DNA of 36,912 bases from Bacteroidota bacterium (GCA_018267675.1 JAFDYA010000135.1:1-36912), one strand, 5' to 3'. Shown: positions 17,672 to 27,015, numbered from the stretch's first letter. Notes: generated by a model from the sequence alone, not told the origin. Translations and numbers: made by a program.

Positions 17672-18376
17672 TTAGCCCCCGCTCCGGCTATTTCCCGTTC
17701 TGGATTTCATCCGTTTCCGCCAGATTTCTGCTGTATGCCGGATATAATTCAGTGTTTCGTATTCCTTCATTCCCCGTATCATATCATAGTTTGGCCGGAA
17801 AGCCTGCATGTATGCGATTGCGCTGTCTCCTTTTAGCCCAGTGATATTCGTGATCAACTTTTCATTGAAATAATAGTCCACATATTTCATTTCTTCGAGC
17901 CAACGGTATTCTTTCTTGAAATGGATCATCTGCTGATTCATTTTACTCATGGCGGTGAACGGACTTTGAATTGCCCGCCAGCCGGTAACTACCGGGAAGT
18001 CCAATTGCTTTTTGTAGTACTCCCGATAACGAAGACTGTCGTGGTAGAAGTCGGTATATTTCCCTTTGACCACTACTTCATCTAATGCCTGGAAACTATG
18101 GCGGAGTACAATGCTGTAGTAGGGGACATTGCCGGCACCAATCCTTACTCGGACTAGTTCATAGCCCATTTTTCTAAACTCAAGCAGTTGCCCGGGAGCC
18201 GCAGCAATGCTGAACTTCCCCGCTCCATCTGTAAGTGCTACTTCGTCGGTATAGATGTTGCTTACGGCCACACCCGCAAGCGGTAGGTTTTCGTCCTTTA
18301 CAATACCCGAACGAACTTGAGCAAGCATATCCTTGCTCATTAGGAAGTAGAGAAGTAAGAAAAAGACGAGGCGCAT
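17672..18376 (-). CDS. Secreted carboxypeptidase-regulatory-like domain protein
   Basis: A 234-residue protein starting at ATG 18374-18376. The frame remains open to a TTG at 18424, but the ATG places a signal peptide exactly at the N terminus (M-R-L-V-F-F-L-L-L-Y, ending M-L-A-Q). The next 80 residues form the CarboxypepD_reg-like/TonB-plug-associated beta sandwich (V-R-S-G-I-V-K-D-E-N, L-A-G-V-A-V, T-D-G-A-G-K-F-S-I). They close with L-D-E-V-V-V-K-G, as seen before the plug in TonB receptors. No plug or barrel follows; instead there is a polar, helical tail rich in Y, R and K. Function unknown. Confidence 0.8.
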   Translation of the reverse strand: MRLVFFLLLYFLMSKDMLAQVRSGIVKDENLPLAGVAVSNIYTDEVALTDGAGKFSIAAAPGQLLEFRKMGYELVRVRIGAGNVPYYSIVLRHSFQALDEVVVKGKYTDFYHDSLRYREYYKKQLDFPVVTGWRAIQSPFTAMSKMNQQMIHFKKEYRWLEEMKYVDYYFNEKLITNITGLKGDSAIAYMQAFRPNYDMIRGMKEYETLNYIRHTAEIWRKRMKSRTGNSRSGG

Positions 18377-18503
18377 TAAGGCATTAAAATTAGGGGCATT
18401 AGCTAGATAGAATGTTGGCGACAATTAAAATATGGTTAAACCCGTCTTTTGCAGTTGGTCGGCAAAGTACAATCGGGAACGAGGCCGCTACAAAAGCCTG
18501 AAT

Positions 18504-18532
18504 TTTGGTTTGTCGGCCTACTAGTATCTTTG
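18504..18532 (+). promoter_or_regulatory. Promoter of pyrD
   Basis: The -33 box TTTG (18504-18507) and -7 box TATCTTTG (18525-18532) are 17 nt apart. The -7 box ends only 5 nt before the GTG start at 18538. It lies inside any longer reading from TTG 18505, which argues against that start. Confidence 0.7.
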
Positions 18533-18537
18533 GCCGC

Positions 18538-19605
18538 GTGTATAAGGTAATTAGAAAAATTCTATTTCTTCAGGCGCCTGAAGCTATTCATTACCGCGCC
18601 ATGAAATGGTTGCAGTGGGCTTACAGATTGGCACCGAGTCGTTTCCTTTTGAAGCGTTTATTTACGATTAAGGATAGCCGATTGGAGCGGGAATTATGGG
18701 GTATTAAATTTCTAAATCCCGTAGGCTTAGGTGCAGGTTTTGATAAAGATGCCCGTTGGACAAATGAACTGGCCTGTCTCGGCTTTGGTTTCGTGGAGAT
18801 TGGTACGCTTACTCCAAAGGCGCAACCTGGCAATCCCGCGCCACGCTTGTTTCGACTGCCTTCGGATAAGGCATTAATTAATCGGATGGGCTTTAATAAT
18901 GGCGGAGCGGAAGTAGCCGCAATACGCCTAAAGCATCGTAAAGAGCGGATAATAATTGGTGGGAATATTGGCAAGAATAAAGTCACTGCAAATGAAGATG
19001 CGGCTAGTGACTATATCGCTGCGTTCAAGGCTTTGCATGATGTGGTGGATTATTTTGTGGTGAATGTGTCGTCGCCAAATACACCGGGCCTTCGGGAGCT
19101 CCAGGAGAAAGCACCCTTGGCAGCATTGCTAAAAGAACTGAAAGTATTGAACGCTAACTATGCACAACCAAAGCCGATATTACTCAAAATAGCGCCTGAC
19201 CTCACGGAAGGCCAATTGGATGATATTATTAGTATAGTACAAGAGGTGGCCTTGGATGGTATTGTCGCCACTAATACCACACTTGATCGGAGCAGCTTGC
19301 AAACCGAAACCGCTGAAGTGGACGCAATCGGTGCAGGAGGCCTTAGTGGACTACCGTTACGAGCAAGGGCTACGGAAGTGATTCGGTATATCCACGAAAA
19401 AAGTGCCGGAAAAATTCCCATCATTGCAGTGGGTGGGATATTTACCGCTGCTGATGCTCTGGAAAAACTGGCGGCTGGTGCGGTATTGGTACAAGTCTAT
19501 ACCGGATTTATCTATGAAGGACCGGGAATCGTTAAATCAATTTGCGAAGGGCTATTGGCACACCATGCCCATGAGACAATGTCTTCCGAAAACCCAGCAC
19601 GTTAA
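18538..19605 (+). CDS. pyrD: Dihydroorotate dehydrogenase (quinone), class 2
   Basis: FMN enzyme of the inner membrane that oxidises dihydroorotate to orotate with quinone, the fourth step of pyrimidine synthesis. GTG at 18538 gives a standard N terminus (M-Y-K-V-I-R-K-I-L-F-L) with the membrane-associating helices of class 2 enzymes, 355 residues in all. Family blocks in order: N-P-V-G-L-G-A-G-F-D-K-D, E-I-G-T-L-T-P, N-R-M-G-F-N-N, N-V-S-S-P-N-T-P-G-L-R (with the catalytic Ser of class 2), K-I-A-P-D-L-T, A-T-N-T-T, G-G-L-S-G, and the FMN phosphate site V-G-G-I. The GTG start and promoter position suggest a leaderless message. It heads a plus-strand run; terC follows at 36 bp. Confidence 0.95.
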   Translation: MYKVIRKILFLQAPEAIHYRAMKWLQWAYRLAPSRFLLKRLFTIKDSRLERELWGIKFLNPVGLGAGFDKDARWTNELACLGFGFVEIGTLTPKAQPGNPAPRLFRLPSDKALINRMGFNNGGAEVAAIRLKHRKERIIIGGNIGKNKVTANEDAASDYIAAFKALHDVVDYFVVNVSSPNTPGLRELQEKAPLAALLKELKVLNANYAQPKPILLKIAPDLTEGQLDDIISIVQEVALDGIVATNTTLDRSSLQTETAEVDAIGAGGLSGLPLRARATEVIRYIHEKSAGKIPIIAVGGIFTAADALEKLAAGAVLVQVYTGFIYEGPGIVKSICEGLLAHHAHETMSSENPAR

Positions 19606-19641
19606 TTATCCCTTTTTTAAAAGCCTACTTATTCATCATTA

Positions 19642-20436
19642 ATGAATCCTGAACTCTTTACTGGCAATGCCTTGCTTAGTTTAGTTACGCTTGCCGCTCT
19701 TGAAATAATATTAGGAATAGACAATGTCATTTTTGTCTCCATCATCATGGGGCGAATGCCCAAAGAAAAAAGGAAGCGGGCTCGCTTGCTTTGGATGATT
19801 TTCGGAATTGTAACTAGAACTGCCTTATTATTTGCGCTTGGCTGGTTGCTACAACAGAAGGGGAAGCCCGTATTCACGTTGCCAATACTAGACAAGCCTT
19901 TTGACTTAGCGTCCCTCATTATGATTGGTGGTGGCCTATTTCTACTAATAAAAACGGTAACGGAAATTCATCATAAACTGGAAGGGGATGAAGCGGCCTA
20001 CGAAGCACCGGCACGGAAAGGTTCTAGAGCTTTTAGTAAGGCTATGGCGCAAATCGTATTGGTGGATATGGTGTTTTCGTTTGACAGTGTCGTTACGGCA
20101 TCCGGCGTTGCTAAGCACCTGGAAATAATGATTGCCGCTGTTGTTCTTGCCATGATTGTCATGTTCTTCTTTTCAGAAAAGATTTCGAACTTTATCCATA
20201 AACATCCTACCCTTAAAATGCTGGCGCTTTCATTTCTTGTGATGATTGGGCTGGTGTTGATAATTGAAGGTTGGGATGGCGAACAGGCAGAAGGGTTGCA
20301 CCTCAAGAACTATGTTTATTTTTCTATGGCGTTTTCATTTGCAGTAGAGTTGTTGAATATGCGTCTACGGAAGAATGCGAAGCCAGTGAAGCTTCGGGAG
20401 CCGAAAGCTGACCCGGATGAGGAAAGCGGACATTAA
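19642..20436 (+). CDS. TerC-family integral membrane protein
   Basis: A 264-residue protein with about seven predicted membrane helices. The two signature blocks are E-I-I-L-G-I-D-N-V-I-F (first helix) and V-D-M-V-F-S-F-D-S-V (mid-protein), whose acidic residues are thought to bind metal. A basic/acidic loop with E-G-D-E-A-A-Y-E and a polar C-terminal tail are on the cytoplasmic side by the positive-inside rule. Family members act in manganese export or support metal loading of exported proteins; the tellurite name is historical. Probably co-transcribed with pyrD. Confidence 0.88.
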   Translation: MNPELFTGNALLSLVTLAALEIILGIDNVIFVSIIMGRMPKEKRKRARLLWMIFGIVTRTALLFALGWLLQQKGKPVFTLPILDKPFDLASLIMIGGGLFLLIKTVTEIHHKLEGDEAAYEAPARKGSRAFSKAMAQIVLVDMVFSFDSVVTASGVAKHLEIMIAAVVLAMIVMFFFSEKISNFIHKHPTLKMLALSFLVMIGLVLIIEGWDGEQAEGLHLKNYVYFSMAFSFAVELLNMRLRKNAKPVKLREPKADPDEESGH

Positions 20437-20481
20437 TTTTTTCACCTTTTTTGATATCGATAATTAAGCCGGGTTTTACTC

Positions 20482-21480
20482 ATGATACAGCGAATATTAG
20501 TTCTAGCAATGTTGGCTTGCATACTTTTTTCTTGCAAAGACAAGCCTGCGCCTGTACAACAGGAATCTGTTTATTTTTCAGCAAAAATCCGCCCCTTTAC
20601 CGAAGCAATTGTCAAGGATTCTACCAATGGCGATACTTGGTATAACAGAGGGATTGCCCTTCATAGGTTGAAGCTGGATTCCCTAGCGCTCCAAGACTTT
20701 TACCGAGCAGCAGCAATCGATACAACGAAGGCTGTTTATGCTTCTACAATTGGAGATTTGTTATTTGAGCATAAGGATGTGGATGCCTCTATTCAATGGC
20801 TGATGCGGGCGCTCCGACATGACCCAGATGATGTGAAAGCGCATCTCAAAATGGCCAAATTGATGCTTTTTTCCAAGGAATACCAAGTGGCAATTGGAGA
20901 GGTAAATAAAGTCCTGCGCAAAGACCCTTATAATCCAGAAGGCTATTTCCTAAAAGGGATGGTGTATAAAGAAATGAAGGATACAGCAAAAGCTATTTCG
21001 TCTTTTCAAACGGTTATTAATGTAGCACCAGACTACCGTGAAGCGGCAATTCAGCTGGGGATGATCTATTGTGCGAAAGGCAGCAACCTCGGCCCTCAAT
21101 ACCTACTCAATGCATTCAAGCTTGATACTGCAAATGTGTTCCCCTTATATGCAAGAGGCATGTATTATCAAGGTAAGAAAGACTATGAGCGGGCAAAGGA
21201 AGAATACAAGGAATGTGTCCTACATGATCCACAGTATTCGGATGCTATTTTTGCAACCGGGTTTATTTTATTGCAACAAGATTCTTTTGAGAAAGCCCGC
21301 AGGCAATTTGATTTAGTTACAAAAATTACGCCAACCAATCCGGTAGCGTACTACAACCGAGGACTCTGCAGTGAATTGATGGAGGATAAAAATTCGGCAG
21401 CCAAAGACTATCAACAAGCCCTTACTTTTGATTCCGGTTATTCCAGCGCCAAGGAAGGTTTGAAACGTTTGGGGCTGTAA
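20482..21480 (+). CDS. TPR-repeat lipoprotein
   Basis: A 332-residue lipoprotein with lipobox L-F-S-C (Cys18), so it is membrane anchored. From about residue 50 onward it is made of tetratricopeptide repeats: W-Y-N-R-G-I-A-L-H, A-L-Q-D-F-Y-R-A-A-A-I-D, A-H-L-K-M-A-K-L, G-Y-F-L-K-G-M-V-Y-K, A-I-Q-L-G-M-I-Y, Y-A-R-G-M-Y-Y-Q-G, Y-Y-N-R-G-L-C. At least seven units fill the protein. Such proteins are scaffolds for partner proteins; the partner here is not evident. It starts 45 bp after the TerC gene. Confidence 0.88.
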   Translation: MIQRILVLAMLACILFSCKDKPAPVQQESVYFSAKIRPFTEAIVKDSTNGDTWYNRGIALHRLKLDSLALQDFYRAAAIDTTKAVYASTIGDLLFEHKDVDASIQWLMRALRHDPDDVKAHLKMAKLMLFSKEYQVAIGEVNKVLRKDPYNPEGYFLKGMVYKEMKDTAKAISSFQTVINVAPDYREAAIQLGMIYCAKGSNLGPQYLLNAFKLDTANVFPLYARGMYYQGKKDYERAKEEYKECVLHDPQYSDAIFATGFILLQQDSFEKARRQFDLVTKITPTNPVAYYNRGLCSELMEDKNSAAKDYQQALTFDSGYSSAKEGLKRLGL

Positions 21481-21531
21481 TCTTTCCCTAGTTGAAGAAT
21501 CAAATCTAGTGCTTAACCTTTATTAATACTT

Positions 21532-21696
21532 ATGTCTTACCTTCTTTTGCCCATCGCACTCACGGTTGCTTTTGTACTCTATATCTTGTATTTGGTTTTT
21601 TATAGGAAGAACAAGGCAAGGCTAAAGGCTGTTTTGCCTATAGGAGCATTATTCCTAGCAATATGGGCCTTGGGGTACTATTTTTTTTTGAAATAG
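21532..21696 (+). CDS. Small two-helix membrane protein (54 residues)
   Basis: ATG at 21532 opens a 54-codon frame ending at TAG 21694-21696. It has a hydrophobic segment at residues 4-24 (L-L-L-P-I-A-L-T-V-A-F-V-L-Y-I-L-Y-L-V-F), a basic loop R-K-N-K-A-R-L-K and a second hydrophobic segment at 33-53 ending Y-Y-F-F-L-K. That is a hairpin membrane protein with a cytoplasmic positive loop. It fits between the TPR lipoprotein (51 bp upstream) and rpe (57 bp downstream) on the same strand. Its function is unknown. Confidence 0.6.
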   Translation: MSYLLLPIALTVAFVLYILYLVFYRKNKARLKAVLPIGALFLAIWALGYYFFLK

Positions 21697-21753
21697 CATT
21701 CGTTTTTAGTTCATTTTTAGTTTAAGATTATTTAAGAATTCCCAAATTTAGTT

Positions 21754-22407
21754 ATGTCCATCATCTCTCCCAGTTTGCTCTCTGCCGATTTTCTGCATCT
21801 AGAGCGCGACATCAACATGATCAATGATAGTGCAGCCAATTGGTTGCATTGCGATGTGATGGACGGTCGGTTCGTACCCAATATTTCATTTGGTTTACCC
21901 ATCATTGCGGCAGCAAAAAAGGCGAGCAAACTCCCGCTGGATGTGCATTTGATGATTGTGGAGCCGGAAAAATACTTTGAGGCATTTGCCAAAGCTGGTG
22001 CCGATCATCTCATTGTGCATTTAGAAGCAAGTACCCACCTGCACAGAAGCCTTCAATCCATCAAGGCGCTTGGGATGAAGGCTGGGGTGGCTCTTAATCC
22101 GCATACTCCTGTGAGTCTGCTCCAAGATGTCCTAATGGATATTGATATCGTGCTCATCATGAGTGTGAACCCAGGTTTTGGTGGACAATCATTTATCGAA
22201 CATTCAATAAAGAAAGTAGCCGAGCTCCGCCAGATGGTTGATGCTATTGGGGCAAGCACATTGATTGAAGTGGATGGTGGTGTAACGGTGGAGAACGCGG
22301 CAGCCATCATAAAAGCTGGAGCCGATGCACTCGTGGCAGGGAATACGGTTTTTTCATCTGCCGACCCTTCAAAAACGATCCAATTACTCAGTGAGGCTGC
22401 AAAATAA
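21754..22407 (+). CDS. rpe: Ribulose-phosphate 3-epimerase
   Basis: A 217-residue TIM barrel that interconverts ribulose-5-phosphate and xylulose-5-phosphate in the pentose phosphate pathway. Family blocks: I-S-P-S-L-L-S-A-D-F at the N terminus, H-C-D-V-M-D-G-R-F-V-P-N-I-S-F-G with metal-binding His and Asp, D-V-H-L-M-I, the phosphate loop V-N-P-G-F-G-G-Q-S-F, and V-D-G-G-V with the second catalytic Asp. Length and start are standard. Confidence 0.96.
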   Translation: MSIISPSLLSADFLHLERDINMINDSAANWLHCDVMDGRFVPNISFGLPIIAAAKKASKLPLDVHLMIVEPEKYFEAFAKAGADHLIVHLEASTHLHRSLQSIKALGMKAGVALNPHTPVSLLQDVLMDIDIVLIMSVNPGFGGQSFIEHSIKKVAELRQMVDAIGASTLIEVDGGVTVENAAAIIKAGADALVAGNTVFSSADPSKTIQLLSEAAK

Positions 22408-22480
22408 TCCGCGCTATCTTACGTTCTGAATCCAATCCTTTTTTAAGAAAGCCCGCTAGTGGTTTTCATTTGCTTGTCTG

Positions 22481-24931
22481 ATGCGTCATTTGCTTGCCCT
22501 TCTTCTGATATTTGTTGCCGGTGTAGTTAATGGCCAGACCGCATTTGTTTCCGGTATTGTGAAGAATGAGTCGGGCCGCCCAATTGAGTTAGCTACTATC
22601 TCCCTTTCCTCCGAACCAAACGGTACCAATACCGACCCCAAAGGGAGCTACCGTATAGAAGTACCTGCCGACAAAAGGATTGTCCTGAATTTCTCTTTCG
22701 TAACAAGTGAAACACAGAAAGTATCGTTGAAGCTAAAGGCAGGCGAAGAACATAAGTTGGATATCGTGCTGAAGAGTAGGGCAAATTCAATGAAAGAAGT
22801 AGTGAAGCGTGGGCAGAAAACAGCCAATGAAGCGGGTAGTGTTTACATCCTTGATCCCAAACATCTCAATGAAATTGCCGGCCCGGGAGAAGGCTTGGTT
22901 TCGGCGATAAAAAGTCTAGTGGGTTCGCGGAATGAATTGACCTCACAGTACACAGTGCGAGGCGGCAATTACGATGAGAATTTGGTGTACGTGAACGACT
23001 TTGAAATTTATCGTCCCTTCCTTGTTCGCTCCGGCCAACAAGAAGGTTTGAGCTTTGTAAACAGCGACCTGGTGAGTAACGTCAATTTCTCACTCGGTGG
23101 CTTCCAGGCAAAGTATGGTGACAAAATGAGTTCGGTACTAGATGTGACCTACAAACGCCCAACAGGATTTGCCGGTACCGCAATGCTTTCCTTGCTTGGT
23201 GCCAATCTTTCTTTGGAAGGCGCATCAAAAAATCAGAAGTTTACCTACCTCGTCGGGCTACGCCAAAAAAGCAATCAATATTTCTTGCAAAGCCAAGCTA
23301 CAAAAGGAGTTTACAATCCCAGCTTCACCGATTTTCAAGCCGATATCAACTACCGGTTTAACCCGCGCTGGGAGCTAGAGATGATTGGCAATTACGCCCG
23401 TAACCGATTTTCTCTGACACCGGAAGAAAGTGTCACCACATTCGGTGTGATCGACCAAGCCTACCAACTTCGTGTGTTTTATAATGGCGGGGAGATTGAC
23501 CAGTTTGATACTCGTTTTGGCGGACTTTCTTTAACCCATCGTCCAAGTGATCGGTTGAAGTTGAAGCTGCTCGTGTCCGGCTTCCAAAGCAACGAAAAAG
23601 AAACCTATGACATCAGTGGTGAATACTTGCTGGGCGCACTGGAAACAGATTTAGGTAAGTCCAATTTTGGTCAGATCAAATACGCAATCGGTACCGGTAT
23701 CATCCAGAATTTTGCTAGAAACTATCTTAAAGTAAATACCGGAACTGTTGCCCACCGTGGAAGCTATGACCTAGGGAAACACACATTACTCTGGGGCATT
23801 GACGCAAGCACAACACAGATAGACGATCGGCTCCACCAATGGCAACGACGGGACTCCGCAGGCTATACGCAGCCATATAATCCGGATGTCTTGACGATGC
23901 AGTCTTATCTGGATTCTAAAGCAGATTTTACCTACGCTCGTTATTCGGGCTTCCTTCAGGATAATTTTAAGTTGGGCTCCGATACCAACTATGTGAACAT
24001 CTCCGCCGGTGTTCGATTCCTATACAGTAATTTAAATCAGGAATTAGATATCAGTCCTCGGTTGCAAGCTACCTACCGACCTAAAGGCAGGAAAGATGTC
24101 CTACTCAAAGCTGCTATCGGAATGTACGTTCAGCCGCCCATGTACCGTGAGATGAGGGCTTTTGATGGTAGCCTGAACTATCAGCTGAAATCCCAGAAAT
24201 CAATGCATTATTTACTAGGTGCAGAGCAGAATTTTAAATGGGGCGATCGACCGCTGCGCGTGACACTGGAAGGGTATTATAAGAACCTGACCGACTTAGT
24301 GCCTTATGTCTATGAAGATGTACGGATACGCTATTCCGGGCGCAATAATTCGAATGGCTATGCTTATGGTGCCGAGCTGCGCTTGTATGGCGACTTGGTG
24401 AAGGACGCAACTTCTTGGGTGAGTATTGGGCTGATGAAAAGTGAAGAGGATCTTACCGATGATAAGGTAGTATTTAAGGATCAACAAGGCCAGGATAGTG
24501 CGATCATCTACCCTGGTTATTCCCCACGTCCAACCGATCAACGTGTGATGGTGGGGGTCTTTTTACAAGACTATTTGCCCCACAACAAGAACTTCAAGGT
24601 GAACTTGAATTTGCTTTACGCCAGCGGTATTCCCTTTTATACACCGGAAAATTCACGGTACGGACAAATCATCCGACTGCCCGATTATAAGCGAGTGGAT
24701 ATTGGCTTTTCTGCACTATTATTAGACGCTGCACGTAAAGAGCGTCCTCGATATTCCTTCTTCTCCAATCTTAAAAGTGTATGGGCCAGCCTTGAAGTAT
24801 TTAATCTGCTCGGCATTCAGAACACCCTTTCCTATTCTTACATTCAAGACCAGACGAGCGGCAAAGGCTTTGCTGTGCCCAATCGCCTCACTTCTCGTTT
24901 GCTTAACGTGAAGCTTATTGTTCGTTTTTAG
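22481..24931 (+). CDS. TonB-dependent receptor with carboxypeptidase-regulatory-like domain
   Basis: An 816-residue outer membrane transporter. Signal peptide 1-19 (ends V-N-G-Q). Residues 20-100 form the CarboxypepD_reg-like domain (V-S-G-I-V-K-N-E-S-G-R-P-I, D-P-K-G-S-Y-R-I). The plug follows, with S-Q-Y-T-V-R-G-G-N-Y-D-E-N-L-V-Y-V-N-D-F-E near 160 and S-L-G-G-F-Q-A-K-Y-G-D-K-M-S. The rest is the 22-strand barrel, ending in the outer membrane signature with terminal Phe (L-N-V-K-L-I-V-R-F). There is no SusD-type gene next to it, so it is not a classic polysaccharide-utilisation pair. Iron, cofactor or peptide substrates are all possible. The TPR lipoprotein upstream is not a known partner. 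Confidence 0.92.
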   Translation: MRHLLALLLIFVAGVVNGQTAFVSGIVKNESGRPIELATISLSSEPNGTNTDPKGSYRIEVPADKRIVLNFSFVTSETQKVSLKLKAGEEHKLDIVLKSRANSMKEVVKRGQKTANEAGSVYILDPKHLNEIAGPGEGLVSAIKSLVGSRNELTSQYTVRGGNYDENLVYVNDFEIYRPFLVRSGQQEGLSFVNSDLVSNVNFSLGGFQAKYGDKMSSVLDVTYKRPTGFAGTAMLSLLGANLSLEGASKNQKFTYLVGLRQKSNQYFLQSQATKGVYNPSFTDFQADINYRFNPRWELEMIGNYARNRFSLTPEESVTTFGVIDQAYQLRVFYNGGEIDQFDTRFGGLSLTHRPSDRLKLKLLVSGFQSNEKETYDISGEYLLGALETDLGKSNFGQIKYAIGTGIIQNFARNYLKVNTGTVAHRGSYDLGKHTLLWGIDASTTQIDDRLHQWQRRDSAGYTQPYNPDVLTMQSYLDSKADFTYARYSGFLQDNFKLGSDTNYVNISAGVRFLYSNLNQELDISPRLQATYRPKGRKDVLLKAAIGMYVQPPMYREMRAFDGSLNYQLKSQKSMHYLLGAEQNFKWGDRPLRVTLEGYYKNLTDLVPYVYEDVRIRYSGRNNSNGYAYGAELRLYGDLVKDATSWVSIGLMKSEEDLTDDKVVFKDQQGQDSAIIYPGYSPRPTDQRVMVGVFLQDYLPHNKNFKVNLNLLYASGIPFYTPENSRYGQIIRLPDYKRVDIGFSALLLDAARKERPRYSFFSNLKSVWASLEVFNLLGIQNTLSYSYIQDQTSGKGFAVPNRLTSRLLNVKLIVRF

Positions 24932-25064
24932 GGTACTACCCGAAGAGAATTTTTTTCAATTTCCCTAATTTTTCTTTGCTTCTTTCCGTCCTTTGTTGCA
25001 CCAACAAAATAGACAGAGCTTTTTTTGAACGACTACCAGCGGCCACGTTTTTTTCTCCCATCCG

Positions 25065-26078
25065 ATGTTCCAATCAAATCATGATAAGTCCGTAATTCAG
25101 CTCCAGCGCTGGATCGCTGCATTGTCAGTGGTCTTATTTCTGGGAAAATTTTGGGCATGGACAATCACCGGCTCGGTGACTATCCTCACGGATGCATTGG
25201 AGAGTATTGTCAATGTACTTGCGGGCTTTATCGGCCTTGTAGCAGTGGTGGTTGCTGCCAAGCCCCGCGACAAGAATCATCCTTATGGTCATGGAAAGAT
25301 CGAATTTGTATCGGCTGCCATTGAAGGAGCGTTAATAATAATTGCCGGACTGATGGTCTGTATTGAGGCCAAAGATCATTTGTTACACCCATCGGTATTG
25401 GAAAAACTGGATTGGGGGATGCTTTTGATAGCGATTACCGGCGGGGCAAATTTGTTGCTCGGGCTTTATGCCGGCAATTCCGGAAGAAGGAAGCGGTCGG
25501 CGACTCTACAGGCAGCGGGCAAGCATTTATGTACTGATGCATACAATTCAATAGCGGTCGTTGGCGGTTTGCTCTTAGTGAAATTTACTTCCTGGATTTG
25601 GCTGGATGCTGCCATAGCCTTGATTTTTGCAGGGGCTATTTTTGTTGTCGGGTTCAAAGTATTGCGCAAGTCATTAGCTGGAATCATGGATGAGGCGGAC
25701 ATGAATTTGCTGCAAGAAGTGATTAGTCTATTGCAAGAAAAGCGGCAGAATGATTGGATCGACTTGCATAATCTTCGGGTGATTCAATATGGCGCGGTAT
25801 TGCATGTGGATGCACATATGACACTGCCGTACTACTATGATATTCGTTGTGCAGACGAGAAACTACATGCCCTGCAAGACTTGATCACAGCCCATTTTGG
25901 GGGAAAGGTGGAGTTGTTTGTTCATATTGATGCCTGTCGCCCCTATCAATGTCATTTGTGTGCAAAAGAAGATTGCAGCTTTAGAGCGCATCCGTTTGTC
26001 CGTCAGGTAGCCTGGAATATGGAAAATGTGATGAACGATAGCCGCCACGGTAAGACCCTAGAGCAGGAAGAAAGCTAA
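25065..26078 (+). CDS. Cation diffusion facilitator transporter
   Basis: A 337-residue inner membrane metal exporter (Zn, Co, Fe or Mn by family). Six membrane helices, with the metal-site helix L-T-D-A-L-E-S-I-V-N and the signature H-P-Y-G-H-G-K-I-E-F between helices 2 and 3. A cytoplasmic domain follows (I-D-L-H-N-L-R-V-I-Q-Y-G, L-H-V-D-A-H-M-T-L-P), with the usual histidines. After the family domain there is a Cys-rich stretch C-x4-C-x2-C-x4-C (residues near 293-307) that could bind an extra metal. Metal specificity cannot be read from the sequence. Confidence 0.9.
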   Translation: MFQSNHDKSVIQLQRWIAALSVVLFLGKFWAWTITGSVTILTDALESIVNVLAGFIGLVAVVVAAKPRDKNHPYGHGKIEFVSAAIEGALIIIAGLMVCIEAKDHLLHPSVLEKLDWGMLLIAITGGANLLLGLYAGNSGRRKRSATLQAAGKHLCTDAYNSIAVVGGLLLVKFTSWIWLDAAIALIFAGAIFVVGFKVLRKSLAGIMDEADMNLLQEVISLLQEKRQNDWIDLHNLRVIQYGAVLHVDAHMTLPYYYDIRCADEKLHALQDLITAHFGGKVELFVHIDACRPYQCHLCAKEDCSFRAHPFVRQVAWNMENVMNDSRHGKTLEQEES

Positions 26079-26270
26079 ACGGACCGGCTTCAGTCATTTA
26101 CCGATGATACCCGGCTGATTCCCGATTGCACATACTAATATGCTAGTCACTGCGTTAATTTTGTACAGTTGTTTTTTATTTACTTTTCTTTAACTTAGTC
26201 CTGAAATATTTAAACCGTGGTTCTGTAGCACACAGCTTAATGAAAAATCTAGGTTAAACAGAATTTTGCT
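26079..26270. other. Intergenic region, no gene seen
   Basis: These 192 bases lie between two plus-strand genes. The second half is AT-rich and probably holds the promoter of the 26271 gene. GAATTTTG ends 3 nt before that ATG but lacks the TA of the -7 consensus. No stable hairpin was recognised. Confidence 0.35.
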
Positions 26271-26897
26271 ATGATACGGAGGCTTTCCATTTTACTACTA
26301 TTCATGCTCTGTACGCACCAGCTCTTTGCTGTGGTTGTGGATGTGAATGCCCGTGTGAAGGCGGAAGCGATGGCTCAAGTTGCCAATTTTGTCAACCTGA
26401 TTCCACAAGGGAAAGAATCGGAATATGGCTTTCTGAGTAGGAGTGACTTTTCACGGATAAAGATCGAGGAGCCCTACCAAGTATATTATGTGGCTAAAGA
26501 AGATCAAGAGCTGGCGCTGATTCCGACAAATTGGCGAGTCCCGCTTTCGGTGAATGGGAAGTTTAAAGCACTGCTCACCGTTGAGCTCCGAGATGGGAAG
26601 CCCAAAGTGGTGGATTTTGGAAGTAGTTTACTTGCGGAAAAGCTTCAAGAATTTGAACAGTTACAAGCCGGTAGATTAAAGGAGCGTATTCTGATTCGCA
26701 ATACGATTTTAGTACACGATTACTTGACTACTGATATGGATGAACTTTGCAGTATGCAACGGGACGGCTTTACGAAGCACTGGCTCAATGCCTACTCTGC
26801 AGTGGTTTTATATCAAGTGAATTTTGGTGCACCAACAGTGGTGAGTACGGCAAAATTTTTCCAAGAGACTATGGATTGTGCTAGCGAACGATTTTAG
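26271..26897 (+). CDS. Secreted protein of unknown function
   Basis: A 208-residue protein I do not recognise. It has a signal peptide of about 20 residues (I-L-L-L-F-M-L-C-T-H-Q-L-F-A) and no lipobox. The mature part is mixed alpha/beta, with strands such as Y-Q-V-Y-Y-V-A and F-K-A-L-L-T-V-E-L and two Cys near the C terminus (E-L-C-S-M-Q and M-D-C-A-S). No membrane helix, sorting domain or catalytic motif was seen. The location is probably periplasmic. A gap of 118 bp separates it from glyA, which probably has its own promoter. Confidence 0.75.
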   Translation: MIRRLSILLLFMLCTHQLFAVVVDVNARVKAEAMAQVANFVNLIPQGKESEYGFLSRSDFSRIKIEEPYQVYYVAKEDQELALIPTNWRVPLSVNGKFKALLTVELRDGKPKVVDFGSSLLAEKLQEFEQLQAGRLKERILIRNTILVHDYLTTDMDELCSMQRDGFTKHWLNAYSAVVLYQVNFGAPTVVSTAKFFQETMDCASERF

Positions 26898-27015
26898 CAC
26901 AAGAAACTACTGCATAGGGAAGTGATGGTGATACTCGCTGGAATAATGATGAATATTTCAGCCAAAATCCCGCTTCCTCCGTACCTTGTCGCTCCAAATA
27001 AACACCTCGCTTTTT

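Noticed and set aside
18505..18537. Upstream TTG start for pyrD
   Set aside because: The added 11 residues overlap the promoter boxes at 18504-18532 and do not resemble the family N terminus, whereas the GTG at 18538 does.
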